Shown here piece by piece: positions 34,140-45,500 of a stretch of 64,000 nt of DNA (within the stretch, counting starts at the first letter, position 1; the number at the start of each line of letters is the position of its first letter). A model generated the notes under the pieces. That model worked only from the letters and a program-made list of their open reading frames with translations. It searched no databases and was not told the DNA's origin. A program made the position numbers and the translations under genes. This DNA is from Doris montereyensis (Eukaryota; Mollusca; Gastropoda; Nudibranchia; Dorididae): contig JAXRKP010000028.1 of assembly GCA_037039925.1 (NCBI GenBank), forward strand, positions 502,089-566,088. Reading direction: 5' to 3'.

Positions 34140-37030
34140 TATTAGTATTGCATTATAGGTAGCCATTGTTGAGATATGTAGAGGGGGGAGAGCGGTACTT
34201 GAAGAAAACATTGGAATATTGTAGTTGTAGTAAAATGTTCTAAAGGGAAGAAAAGTGACTGCAGAATAATGAAAGTAAGAGCCATGGAAGAAAGTGAGTA
34301 AGAAAACATAAAAATATGATGGAAATTAGTGACTGCGATAAAAGAGGATGAAGAATGCATGGTGAGAAGAGGTGGATTTAAATGTAAAGAAAAAAAAAGA
34401 TATAAACGAAAAAAGAAGAGATGATTCACTGGTTTTCGTTTGCTTTTGGGTTGTTTTTTTTAAAATTGTGTTTTTTTGTGTGTGTGTGTGTGTGTGTTTG
34501 AGTAATTATTTGGCTAAAGCCTATCAGAGGGAGGGAGGGGGCACACATTTGTAATAATTACTATGGGATATGTAACTTGCACAACATGCACATGGCATCT
34601 GTGAAATTTTCACTCATGTTTTACAGAATCAGAGGATGAAAAGTCTGCAAGAATAATGGCTTGAAATACTTTTGAAAAATAAACCCATAGCTATATAGGT
34701 AGTTACCATACAGGACTCGAACTCCAAAACCCTGCTTTGCCAGTCCAACAATGTACTACTGCAGGATTATGATAATACTAATACAGATCTCTCTTGAATT
34801 TTGATATTAAAAAGTTGGCGTGTCTGATAACATCAGAGTTTTTTTATATTGCAGCCCTTTTCTTTATATTTCTTGTACATGTATTTAAATGTAATGTTCA
34901 GGTTTTTTCTTCAGAGAGCTCGTCCCCACCCCTGAGGAATAGGTCATTTAGGGTAAAAAATATAAAAATCGAGGTTATGGCATTTCTTTCTAGTTCCATT
35001 ACTTAGCTTTACTTACAAATTACCCCCAAGTCTGAATTCCCTGCCTTTCTGTGAAAAAATAGTCTTTGAAGACAACAACCGTCACCAGTTTCATGACAAA
35101 TTATCATATTTTGCCTTATTTTGAGACCTCTCAAAGCCCTAACCCCTCCAATGAAATAGGATCGTCCTATTCATTTACACACCTCTTCGTATGCACTGTG
35201 CTATTCATATTGAGACTACATGGTCAGTGACAATAGTATTATTTCGCTAATGTACAATAATAATGTATTAACAACTGCTAGCCAAAGCTCACAGTTCCAT
35301 ATATGGGCAAAGGTTACGCTCAAATGCCACAAACATCCGGGCGAACAGTTGCGAAGTCTCTCCCTCTCACACGCGGCTGGCCCGTTAAACCAATCAACAC
35401 TGTTCTTGCGCGATCAAATGCGTTGCTTCTCACGAGTGACGCAGGTGGTCCCCCAATTTGGTCATCACGAATGTTTCATTCTCTCTTCAATGATCATAAT
35501 ATTTGATTACAGAATATATTCATTCTGTTCTATGCATCGTTTTTATTATCATTTGATGCATGTTGTTTGATATCACGAGTAAAAAACCTCTTGTGAGCTG
35601 AAAGTTGTGTGAAACTTGTGTTTTTGTATTCTTTTAGTGTGAAATTTCAATTGCGTTTTTCTCAAAATGTATTTTTTAAAACTATTTTTTCGCTGTTTGG
35701 CCTTATTTGTACATGTTTTGTCATGAAATTTCACATGTCGATAGTCATTTACTATACAAACAAACTTCAAAAAAATTTTCTCTCAGAAAAATTTATATTT
35801 GTTGCAAAAAGCAAAACTATTTTTTTTCATAATTATTTTGTATATCTTTTATATAGTAAACTGAAAAATTATAAAAACATAAATAAAACAAAGCCCGATT
35901 TAAAACAAAAAGAGTTTATATTCATTATGCATGTGAAATTTGGAGCGATTTGGTCATTAAGTTTTTCTAAGTAGCTATGTAAAATAACGTGTAAACAAAA
36001 AACAATTCAAGATGTCAGTCGTTTCCATGACAAACCAAGTAAACACCCTACAAGTTCATGTTTCAATACAATGATTATATATGCATAATTTAACCAAAAA
36101 AAATCAAAAGTAAAAAAAAATAGTTTCAAAACCCACATATCCCCTTAATAAGGTGGGCGTGGCTGTTTACACTTATAGTTATAGGGAATCCCCAGGAATT
36201 TTAAAAATTAATTTTACCAAAACCCTGAGATTACCTTACTTCTGGATGTGGGTAAAATCCAATCAAATCAAAATTCTTTTGGCATTCAGAAACATGTTTA
36301 TTTATTTTAACTTCCAAGCAAACAATTGATACAAAACAACAACTAAATATAAGCAACAAATGACATATTTTAAAGAACGAAGGAGAAATGGTCGCGCCTG
36401 CAAACACAAAATGCTGCGGTCAGAAAACAAAGGCCGCGGGAGGATGCATTCAGTGGCCGAGGTTCCTAGCAGTAGTGGCCACGCCGACTTGCACTACTGT
36501 AAAGTAATGTCGGCCGCATTGTGACACGGCAATGTGTTGTGGTGGCGCTGTTTTCTGCACGCATTGGCTTAGACTTAGACCGAATGAGTATTGCCTTGGC
36601 CAGGTAAGTAAAATTGTAGCATTGATACTGTTAATTCTATGGGGTATGCTATGGTAAGTGGCTGCGCCTAATGTTTGTACTCTATTCATTATCAAATATC
36701 AATAATAGCAATCCTATCTTTCACAAATATATTCCAATCAACCTAAAAAAAAACCCTGAAATAAATAATGAATAGTAGAATAGGAATGATTTACCCTTCA
36801 GATAGTACAAAATTTAATTACATAAATGTACACTTAAACTTAAACCTCGTTATACTACAGTATACTGCAACTGTTGTGTCGGTGGTAAATTCGCGTTATA
36901 ACGAAAAACACCCTTCTTTTTCCCCCCAGTGTTATTATGACTCTCAACAAGGGAGATATTCAATATTTGACTAATCAAGAAGAAGAAAAATTATCAGTAT
37001 CACTGACGTGACAAGACAATGTAGGCCTAC
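34140..37030. other. Intergenic with two CpG-richer patches
   Basis: 35290-35480 and 36385-36560 have more CG pairs than the surroundings; I see no conserved coding in them. Mostly AT-rich otherwise, with a GT run at 34477. Confidence 0.45.
36472..36502. repeat. Short hairpin of Tigger-like ends
   Basis: CAGTAGTG and CACTACTG face each other 14 bases apart, similar to T1 ends. Confidence 0.5.
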
Positions 37031-37037
37031 CGCACGA

Positions 37038-37262
37038 CGTGAAAAGGCTTTTGTAGTATTATACAATACATGTAGTGTCGTGAAAAGGCATTTGTAGTAT
37101 TATACAATACATGTAGTGTCGTCTTTTATAGTATTATACAATAATGTAGTGCTTTTGTAGTATTATACAATACATGTAGTGTCGTGAAAAGGCTTTTGTA
37201 GTATTATACAATACATGTAGTGTCGTGAAAAGGCTTTTGTAGTATTATACAATACATGTAGT
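37038..37262. repeat. 41-bp tandem repeat
   Basis: Five full units plus one shortened unit of GTAGTATTATACAATACATG plus TAGTGTCGTGAAAAGGCTTT. The third unit lacks the GTGAAAAGG part. Confidence 0.95.
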
Positions 37263-37264
37263 AG

Positions 37265-38045
37265 GACCACTCAGTTTCTTATAGCCTCGAAGAAAAAATC
37301 CATCGACATAAACTCTTACTAAAAAATGGATTAGCTAAGGTTATGACACTGCTGTAAAGCCAACTAATTCTCACCCCTCAATTGGACCCAATCATAGTAT
37401 TCATACCCATGCCTACCCCACCATGCTTGTCAGAATGATGCGATCTGGGTCTATGCGGATGCTAAAAGAAGAAGTCTTGTGTCACTAGTGTCAGTGGTCA
37501 GTGTCATTACTGTAAGCGATGATGCTTGTGTGTGTGTGTGTGTGTGTGAAGTATGTGTTTGACTCAGTGATCTGTGACCAAGCCAAACTACATTCTACTT
37601 CTACCCACTTGCATCGCTTGGAGAAATGGGGTGGTGATGCACTGTGGTGGTAAAATGTATAAACATTAACAATAGTTATTATTTATAATTATTAGGGAAT
37701 GTTAATGCCAAATCATTGGCGGTATACAGAGGTATTTCATTGTTTTCTTACAGTTTGCGATTCGCCAGAATGGCGGTCTAATTTAAGGAGAGTGGTATAA
37801 CAAAGTTTGAGTGTATATCAACCTTGTGAAAAAATTATTGAAAGCAGCAAAATGCGGAAAACAAATCTCAACCACAAATCATCCTCTATTTTCATATTCA
37901 GGTTCAGAATCGTTTCTCTCATATAGACTTAACTCTAATTTGTCTTCAAATTCTAATTCTGCATCCCTTTCAATATTTTCATCCATTTTATTTGATTTTC
38001 CCACATTCACAACTATGGTAATCTCGGGGGTTTTGGTAGGATTTT
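37265..38045. other. Intergenic, nothing recognised
   Basis: Holds a (GT)n run at 37529-37548. Confidence 0.45.
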
Positions 38046-38275
38046 TCATTTTGCCCTCACTGCCCTGTAAACAGCCAAAGGATTTTTTAAAAATGCAGAG
38101 TGATATGATCTGCATGGGACCTTTTTATCTTCCATCTCCGATGGGACTAGGTGTCGTTCTAGGAGGCAGATTTTGCTTGAGAATTTTTCAGCCATTGGCA
38201 AAGCTCGAACCCACTATCTTTTGGCTGAGAGGCCGGCACCTTGCCTCTGGGCTACCGAGTCCCCCCCCCCCCCCC
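38045..38275 (-). repeat. SINE-B head half, inverted
   Basis: Inverse reading gives a box B-like GGGTTCGAGCTT (38201-38212) and GGTAGCCCAGAGGCAAGGTG, ahead of TCGGAGATGGAAG. A long C run follows at 38262. Confidence 0.75.
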
Positions 38276-38624
38276 CCACCCTCTCCATCATCCAAATCGT
38301 CTTCAAAATCATCAGCTGAAGATGATGTCAGTAGATCTGTAGGTCTGAGTCATTTGTAAAAGAAAATTAAAAGTCATGTTAACAAGAAGTCACTGCTTTA
38401 CTCTAACAAGTCGTATCATGATCCAGAAGGAAGAAACCAAAACTAAAACTCTTTTAGTTTCCGGTGTTCATACACATGGTCACCGGAGTTGCAATTTTGA
38501 AGTGTAAAAACATGTTTTTCTACTAATACTACTATGTATGCTGCAATGGTTAACGGGCGATAGCTGGCATTAAGGGATATGCTATCGGGCGCCTATGAGG
38601 GACGCAGGAAGTTAGTTTGTTTCT

Positions 38625-38760
38625 TTGAAATTTACCCCGTCCACCATTGCGGCGATCTCAGGGTGAATTAAGATGAAAGATAAGTGAAAAGAAGGAAAGC
38701 AAAGAAATAGGACATATCAGTAGCACCCGCCATCAGCCCGCAGGAAAGTTAGTACATGTA
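38625..38760 (-). repeat. SINE-B 3' fragment, inverted
   Basis: GATCTCAGGGTGAATTAAGA and the GGCGGGTGCTACT region in inverse. Confidence 0.65.
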
Positions 38761-38946
38761 GTCAAGCTATTTTTTTTGTAAGTGAAAAGTTAAAAAAGAA
38801 GAAACTGACTTTGCAGAAAATTTTATATACTGGTATAAATTGAAAAGTTTTTTTTAAAGAAAGAGCATAAAAGCAAAAACAAATGTCTAAAAACTTAAGA
38901 AACAAAAAGCAACAAGTCTTCCTGTTACAAATTATGATAAATCATG

Positions 38947-39611
38947 CACTAGGAGCCGCATCCACCAAGATTGCATTCAACGAAATGTTAGCTACGAGGC
39001 CAATAGTAGTCCCCCTTCTTTTTTTTGTAAAAAAAAAACGACACATCCAACGAGGACCCGGTATGGGTAAAATTGCATACAAGGTCATGCCGGTCGATAA
39101 AGGCAGTGAAACAACTTCTCACTCAATTCACTTTGTTTGGGAAACTTTTTATCAGCGAGACACAGTCATTGATTCACGCTGCACTGTGTGCTTATGTGTG
39201 TTTGGGGGCAAAACGGATAGGCTATGTACTGTGGGTACAGATACTAGAATAATCGTTCTACTGTAGTATCATTGGTGTGAGTGGGTGGAAGATTGGCTAG
39301 TGGGGAAAAGCGCTGGACCAATCAAAATGATTTTAGTGACCGGCACGACCTATTAATTACTAATTTTCTCTGTTGCTCACTTTCTTCAATGCCGTGTTAG
39401 CATCATTTTATTCTGATTTATCAAAGTGGCATCTACCTCTACATCAAAAGCCACAAAGCCCAAATGCCTTTCCTTTGAAATTAAAAAATAAACAAATAAG
39501 CGATGCTGTTGAAATTGGAAGTTCCTTGTTGACTTCGCATTCAACGAAAGGTCTCATACAATGAGGATCTAGCAACAGTCCCGACGACCTTGTTGAATCC
39601 GACTCCCACTG
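38947..39611. mobile_element. Tigger-like MITE, family T3, copy 2
   Basis: It matches 23702-24562 along its length: CACCAAGATTGCATTCAACG, AAAGGCAGTGAAACAA, GATTGGCTAGTGGG, AAAGCGCT, GATGCTGTTGAA and TTGTTGAATCC, and ends CCCACTG then TA. 665 bp. Confidence 0.75.
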
Positions 39612-39614
39612 TAA

Positions 39615-40730
39615 TACTTTGTATGAAAAGAATTTATAAATAAATCAGATATTTTGTTATTGTGAGTTTTTTCATCTCATTTTAAACTTAAAACACTCAC
39701 TAAACTTTTTCTTTCAATTCAGGCCTCCATTTGCTCTCATAAAGACCAGGTAAAAAAGTTTGTTTGATATCGGAAAGCTGAAGCGAATACCAAAGGATAA
39801 TGCTTTGCATATTTCAAGGAAAACCAAACTTTTAATACAAATTTTGTTCGATAACAGTAATAGAATAGTTGATGAACATTCTCCTGAATGAATATTTGAA
39901 GCCATCATTCTATTTGAAAAATCAGCATTTAACTATACCTACGTTCTATTTCAAAAATATTTATCTGTAACAAAAAAACAACTTATCACAGGTGAAGCTT
40001 AAGATAACACATCTATTTCTTCCAAAATTAAAAGCAAAAGATTAGAAAGCCAAAAGACAAATAACATAATTTTCACCTGTAAAAGATAAATGTTAACATA
40101 TTTTCACAGCAAAACTTAAACCTCGTTTGAAAAAAAACCAAACTAGACAGAAAATATTGCATGCATAAAAAGAACAGAAAATAAAAAGTTCTCTACTTTG
40201 CTGCAAGAGTCCAATTTCTAGTTAGACGCTACTTCATCCATACCTGTATAATGAAATACAATACTACTATACTTTTACTACTGTGCGTAGAAGCAGGACG
40301 CACACTTCTCGTTTCCCAAGGGAATTTAAATTTACCATAAAGATAAAAGTTATAATTAAAATATAAAAAATACCGAGTCAGCCAGAAAAGCACACCATGA
40401 CATATTTTGCATTCAATAAATATGGTTATTAAACAACAAAAACTTTTATAAAAATTCAAAAAATTATGCTACCTATACCATCAAAGCAAAATGGCATGGA
40501 GTGATGGATTACATACAGAAGAAAACTTTTGGACAGGCGATAAAAAATAGAGATGAGAAAGTTTTTTTTTTTTTTACATTTGTTTAAAAATTTGCTTCTA
40601 GTTAAAATATTTTTGCAACCAGTGAAAACATTAACATTTCAATAATATTAAAAAAGGCACCAATGGTCATATAGCAAGAAACAAAAATAACGATCGTATG
40701 TTTCAGCATTCAATATACTTTAACAAATAG
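39615..40730. other. Intergenic AT-rich stretch
   Basis: No gene seen. Confidence 0.45.
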
Positions 40731-40734
40731 TCAT

Positions 40735-41115
40735 AGCATAGATTATGTTTCAATATTAATATTATACAATTATACATTATATTCCAGTAAACATTCATAC
40801 ATTATGTATCAGTATACAGTCAAACTTATGTTTCAGCATACAATCATACATTTTGTTTCAGTATATTATCATTCAGTTTCAGTATAAAACCATACATTCA
40901 TTATGTTTCCATATACAGTCATACGTTATGTTTCAACATACAATTATACATTATGTTGTAGCATACAACCATGCATTATCTTTCTGAATACAATCATATA
41001 TTATGTTATGTTATACAATTATGTTTTAGTACTCAATCATATATCGTATTCCAGTATTCAATCATATATCGTATTTCAGCATTCAAACATATATTATGTT
41101 TCAGTATACAATCAT
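40735..41115. repeat. Diverged minisatellite, about 30-bp unit
   Basis: ATACAATCATACATTATGTT and TCAGTA variants repeat about a dozen times. Confidence 0.85.
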
Positions 41116-42146
41116 ACATCTAGGCCGTTTATTATGGCATCATCAGAAACGCAGCATTTTTACAATGCAGCATAGTATTTATATGATATTGATGAGTAAT
41201 AACAATTCAAGTTTCCTTTTTATAATATTCTATCTAAATTTAGCAATCTCTGGTGTAGATCTAGAATAAGGAATTTAATGAAGTGCTAAATCTATCTAAA
41301 TGTAGATCTATTTTCGTTTCGGTTTGGTTCAAGATCTAAGATCAACTGCTCTAGATAAAGATGTTGCTACAAATTTCTATCATTATCTAGATTCTACTAA
41401 TTCTAGATATAAAAATTGAAATAAACAATAATAATTAGATCTCTCTGTAATGAATGGGCTGGCCACTCTCGAGGTCAATGAAAAGGAGAATTTTCAAGGC
41501 CACCCTAGGAAAAGATATCTATACATTAGCTATATCATCTAATATTCTGATGAGAAAAGCTGTTTTGTTTTGTCTTCAAATTTGCTTGAAAATGTCCACA
41601 CACCGATCACATTACATTAAAAGGGACCAAGCAGGGTGTGGAATTGACTGGACTCACTTTTGCGCTCCACATTCAGCATAACATTCTAGCAATTTAAAAA
41701 AAAAAAAAAAGAAATTATAAAAACGGGCCATCAAAATGGTAAAAATTCTTTTTAGAAGTTCCGGGGTCCAGATGGCAATTCAAAATCAAAACACCCCCAC
41801 ATTTAAATCAATTATCTTTGAATCATTTCCGACCTATCCTAAAAATTTCATTAACATCCATTTATATATTTTTGAGTAATGTTATTCACAAACAGGCGGA
41901 CAAACAAATGCGACTAAAAGCATAACATCCTCCTTTAACGGAGGTAATTATGTTTCAAAATCCTCCTTTGTCGGAAGTAATTATGTTTCAGTTTCAAATG
42001 AAATATTCGTACCATCATATATAGTTTGAGGGCTGTGTCAAAAATCATTTGCACATTTATAATTTACAAGTGGTATGAAGTTTTCTTTGGCATATTCTCC
42101 CCTTTCTGTCTGCCGTTCGTGTACGCAGGTTATACAGTTTACACGA
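41116..42146. other. Downstream region of the CARD adaptor gene
   Basis: Contains TCTAGATCT-rich sequence at 41255-41410 and a poly-A run at 41696. On the minus strand this is 3' untranslated or flanking sequence; no clear AATAAA chosen. Confidence 0.4.
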
Positions 42147-42545
42147 CTAACGAGACTTTGCTGTTTTCAAACTAAGTACACTAGACTGGTCTAGATTTTC
42201 AGAATCTATATGATGTTTGTGTCTCATTATATATCTTGTCTTGTGTATAGGAGATCGTTGTTGCGTTTTGCTCCACATTGATGGCAGTTCTACAGCAGAT
42301 GTGGAGCTGTGATATGAAGACTCTCTACCCTCGTAACAAAGTTTATACGAAGATATGTCTGTTCTGGATAGATCTTGGCTGGTTGTGAACAAATCATTCA
42401 CGCTCGTCATCTTGCTTGTTAGTCTCCCTGAGTCTTGGCCAAATGTTTGCCTTGTGTCTACGTTGTTCGGTCTGTTTGGAAGACAATGGAAATAATCTGA
42501 ATATCTAAATAATTCAATGTGCATACTGCATAAATCACATACACG
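42147..42545 (-). CDS. Adaptor gene exon 10 (C-terminus)
   Basis: A phase-0 acceptor GGGTTTCGCAG at 42546 opens RVCDLCSMHIELFRYSDYF, followed by a Ser/Thr-rich tail ending SLKTAKSR and TAG at 42149-42147. The open frame runs past the acceptor to 42623, and a second acceptor at 42482 exists but is out of phase. No domain is recognised; the low complexity suggests a regulatory tail. Confidence 0.65.
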   Translation of the reverse strand, partial: RVCDLCSMHIELFRYSDYFHCLPNRPNNVDTRQTFGQDSGRLTSKMTSVNDLFTTSQDLSRTDISSYKLCYEGRESSYHSSTSAVELPSMWSKTQQRSPIHKTRYIMRHKHHIDSENLDQSSVLSLKTAKSR

Positions 42546-45500
42546 CTGCGAAACCCGCATACAGTCAACTTGATCATGTGGAAGGGAAGTGTGCAGCGTG
42601 TGATTTGACACATTTTGACTCAATAGCAGGCCTACGTGTAAGTCTTTAAGGCCTTAAGTGAGAGAGGTTGAAGAAGTTCTGAGTCAACATAAAAAGTGAA
42701 AAAGGAAAAGGCTGCTAACATGAGAGGTATGCTTTTATAAATATTATAAAGAAAAAATAACAGGACTTGGAAACTGTTAACATAAGAGTTGTGCTTTTAT
42801 ATACCTTGTAAAAAAAAAAAAACGAGATCTGAAAAATGTGTTCACTAAAGAAGAGGGTCGACTTAAATAATGCTGACATAAACGGTATCCAGTGTATTAC
42901 TACTATCAGATCTCCTGGGAATGAAATTCTATCAAATCCTTTTCTCTCCAGTCTTTTACAATCACATCTCATGGAGGTTTACTCACATTTCCTGAAAAGC
43001 CCAACGGCTTGCGGTGGATAAAATGCCTTTCCTACAAAGTGGCGTGTATTCTAGTTGGCTTGGTTCACACAACACTTTGTTTGATCTCAACTGCCGTCGT
43101 AATTGTTTCTAAATAAAACAAAAAGTTTGCAACAATTATTCGTTAACAAGCCAAAATATTTATGTACAGATATAATGTAATGCATAGAGCTTCTATGTAA
43201 GATGTAAAGTGTATGTGTCTATGTAGAAATTATCCATGTGCAGCATACATAGACCATACACATTCTTTCAGTTCCTTGATTTACTATTATTTCTTACAGT
43301 TCAATATTTTTTAATGAATATGAAAATGTATGATTACCATTTGTTATCCTTTTAACCCTTTCCTGCCTACTGCGACCGAATGTGACATCTGCCTTGCAGC
43401 CTACTGAGACACCAGCCTCAATGCCTAAAGCATCCTAATGCGTCCCTTTGCTTACACTTCGTCTTTGTACTCGTATAACAACAAAATCTCGCAGTGTGCA
43501 AGACTTGAATCGGCAATCTCATGATGTGCAAGATTTCCGGCTCTTTGTGAATGTAAACGCATATTTTTATCTGCTTTCCTTTTTGACTTACGGTGATTGT
43601 AAACAAGCGACGCTATTACTTTCAATGAATTTACCGACCTATTCACGAAAGTTACTGACAATTAAAGGCTCATAATAGTTATACATAAATATAAAAGTTC
43701 ATGTTTTCTGAAAGCTTGTTTTCTTCTCTAGTTAATTATAATTTCTTCATTGAAATTGAAAGATGTTTAAGTCTAAAATCAATTTTAATTGAGACAGGTT
43801 TACTTTTCATCAAAGTTGCGTCCCTTTGTAGGGCACACAGACTGAATAGGAAGTGAGGGCTCAGGCATACAGACTAGAATTGTGGAGGACCCTTAGGCAG
43901 AAAAGGGTTAAGTAAGTACAAATTATGGTGAAAGTCTGCAACATTTACGTGTTCTATATTCTGTGGGGCCTTTTAAACAAATTTTGACTGCATGTAAACT
44001 ACATGACACCAGCAAACTGAATTTCTCTGTTGATTTAATCATCCCTTATGAACTGTGACCTTTTTTATACAGTGGTGATTCTACTGTCCATAAAGAAAAC
44101 ACTGTAAAAGTGGTAGGTGCTGTGTGACTGATTGATAGTAACTGTTAATGTTAAATATTCAGAAATGTCACTTGCACAAGTTTGAAATTGAAATTTCAAA
44201 AATGGACATACACAAAAGTTACAATCATAATAAATTACCTGCAGTGATGCAGCTTTCATTTGCTTGGACAATAATCTTCGTCCTGAAAAGAACAAAATCA
44301 AAATAAAAGATATGCTGGGGATGGGACTGTCAAAACACACTGACTTGACTGATCAATGGAATGGAAATAAACTGATCGATAAAAGCCTTTAAACCATATC
44401 TCCATAAATTTATTTTTACAACCTAGAACTGCAGGCTAGCATCAATGGGTTGACTAGTATTTCTACATCTATAAAACTGCTACTCCAAAGTAATGGGATG
44501 TGGCTTACTCATGCCAAAACTATTTCCAAAAGAAATTTGAGTTCACAATACTATTCTTAAAGGTTACAATTCATGTCTAGAGGTTCTTGTGAATGATTCC
44601 AAGATCATTTTTCACGAAAACTTACCGAGTTCCAAGGCACAAGAGATGTATTCCAGTTTAGAGATTCTGACTCGGATGTAGACAGCCTTGGCTTCACAAA
44701 CAGTTAGTAATGTTGGTGTGATGATTCCTCTCTGGAACGTCATAGACAGTTCACCAGATTCGTACCGTCTCCACAGCGCCTGGCAAGACTTGAATGACCT
44801 GCATCTAACTGTGAAGCGGACACTACCTTCTGATAAGTCTATGATGTCACCATGGCGACAAAGAGTTTTAAGCGAATTCATCAAGTCTAAAGAATCCTGC
44901 GGATGGAGAAAGCGAAGCAAAGAAAACAACTCATTTAAAAAGAATTGATTGTGGGAAATTCTTCTGACAAACATAAGTTTCAGACTTTGGGCTCTCGGAC
45001 AAGTCATATACAGTTTATAATAGTGGTGGCGGTTAAGCTGCCGGATTTGGGATCATCAGGTCCCAGGTTCAAATCTTAGCAAGGCTACTCCCGACGTTGT
45101 GTTCCTTGGGAAAGACGCTTAACAATACATGCATTTTCCCCACCTCACCCAGATGCAAATGGGTACAAGCACTAGCTTGGAAGTAAAAACCTGCATCAGA
45201 CTAGCGTCCTGTCTAGGAGGTGACCTTTTATCACTCTATAGAAGCCGGGACAAGCTCCAACTCTATGGGCCGTAATAGCCTTGAAGGAACTTCACTTATT
45301 ATCCAGTATACATTAGATTGGGATCTAATATTCATCAGACATTTTGCCTTGGTTTCACAGCTTTTACTTTGTTTCTATTTTCTTCATCCTTGATTCATCT
45401 ATCAATTAATTCACAATTGATTAACATAAGCAACTTACATTTAAATGTTAAAGGAGAATTTACTATGCTTTCAATATGATCTCTTTGTCACTCCTCTGTC

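Noticed and set aside
35609..35974. 121-codon plus-strand frame
   Set aside because: Phe/Lys/Leu-rich as expected from AT-rich DNA; no conserved pattern.
36840..36905. Another Tigger-like end (AACCTCGTTATAC with GCGTTATAACG)
   Set aside because: Suggestive, but no matching inverted end or TA flank pair was found.
37038..37262. CRISPR array
   Set aside because: Units are contiguous with no unique spacers, and the window is clearly eukaryotic.
37811..38359. 182-codon plus-strand frame
   Set aside because: Its second half is an inverted SINE-B with a C run (poly-Pro), so the frame is a chance join.
45023..45100. A true tRNA gene
   Set aside because: Box-like motifs belong to SINE-A; the cloverleaf is not complete and the same head recurs in five other copies.
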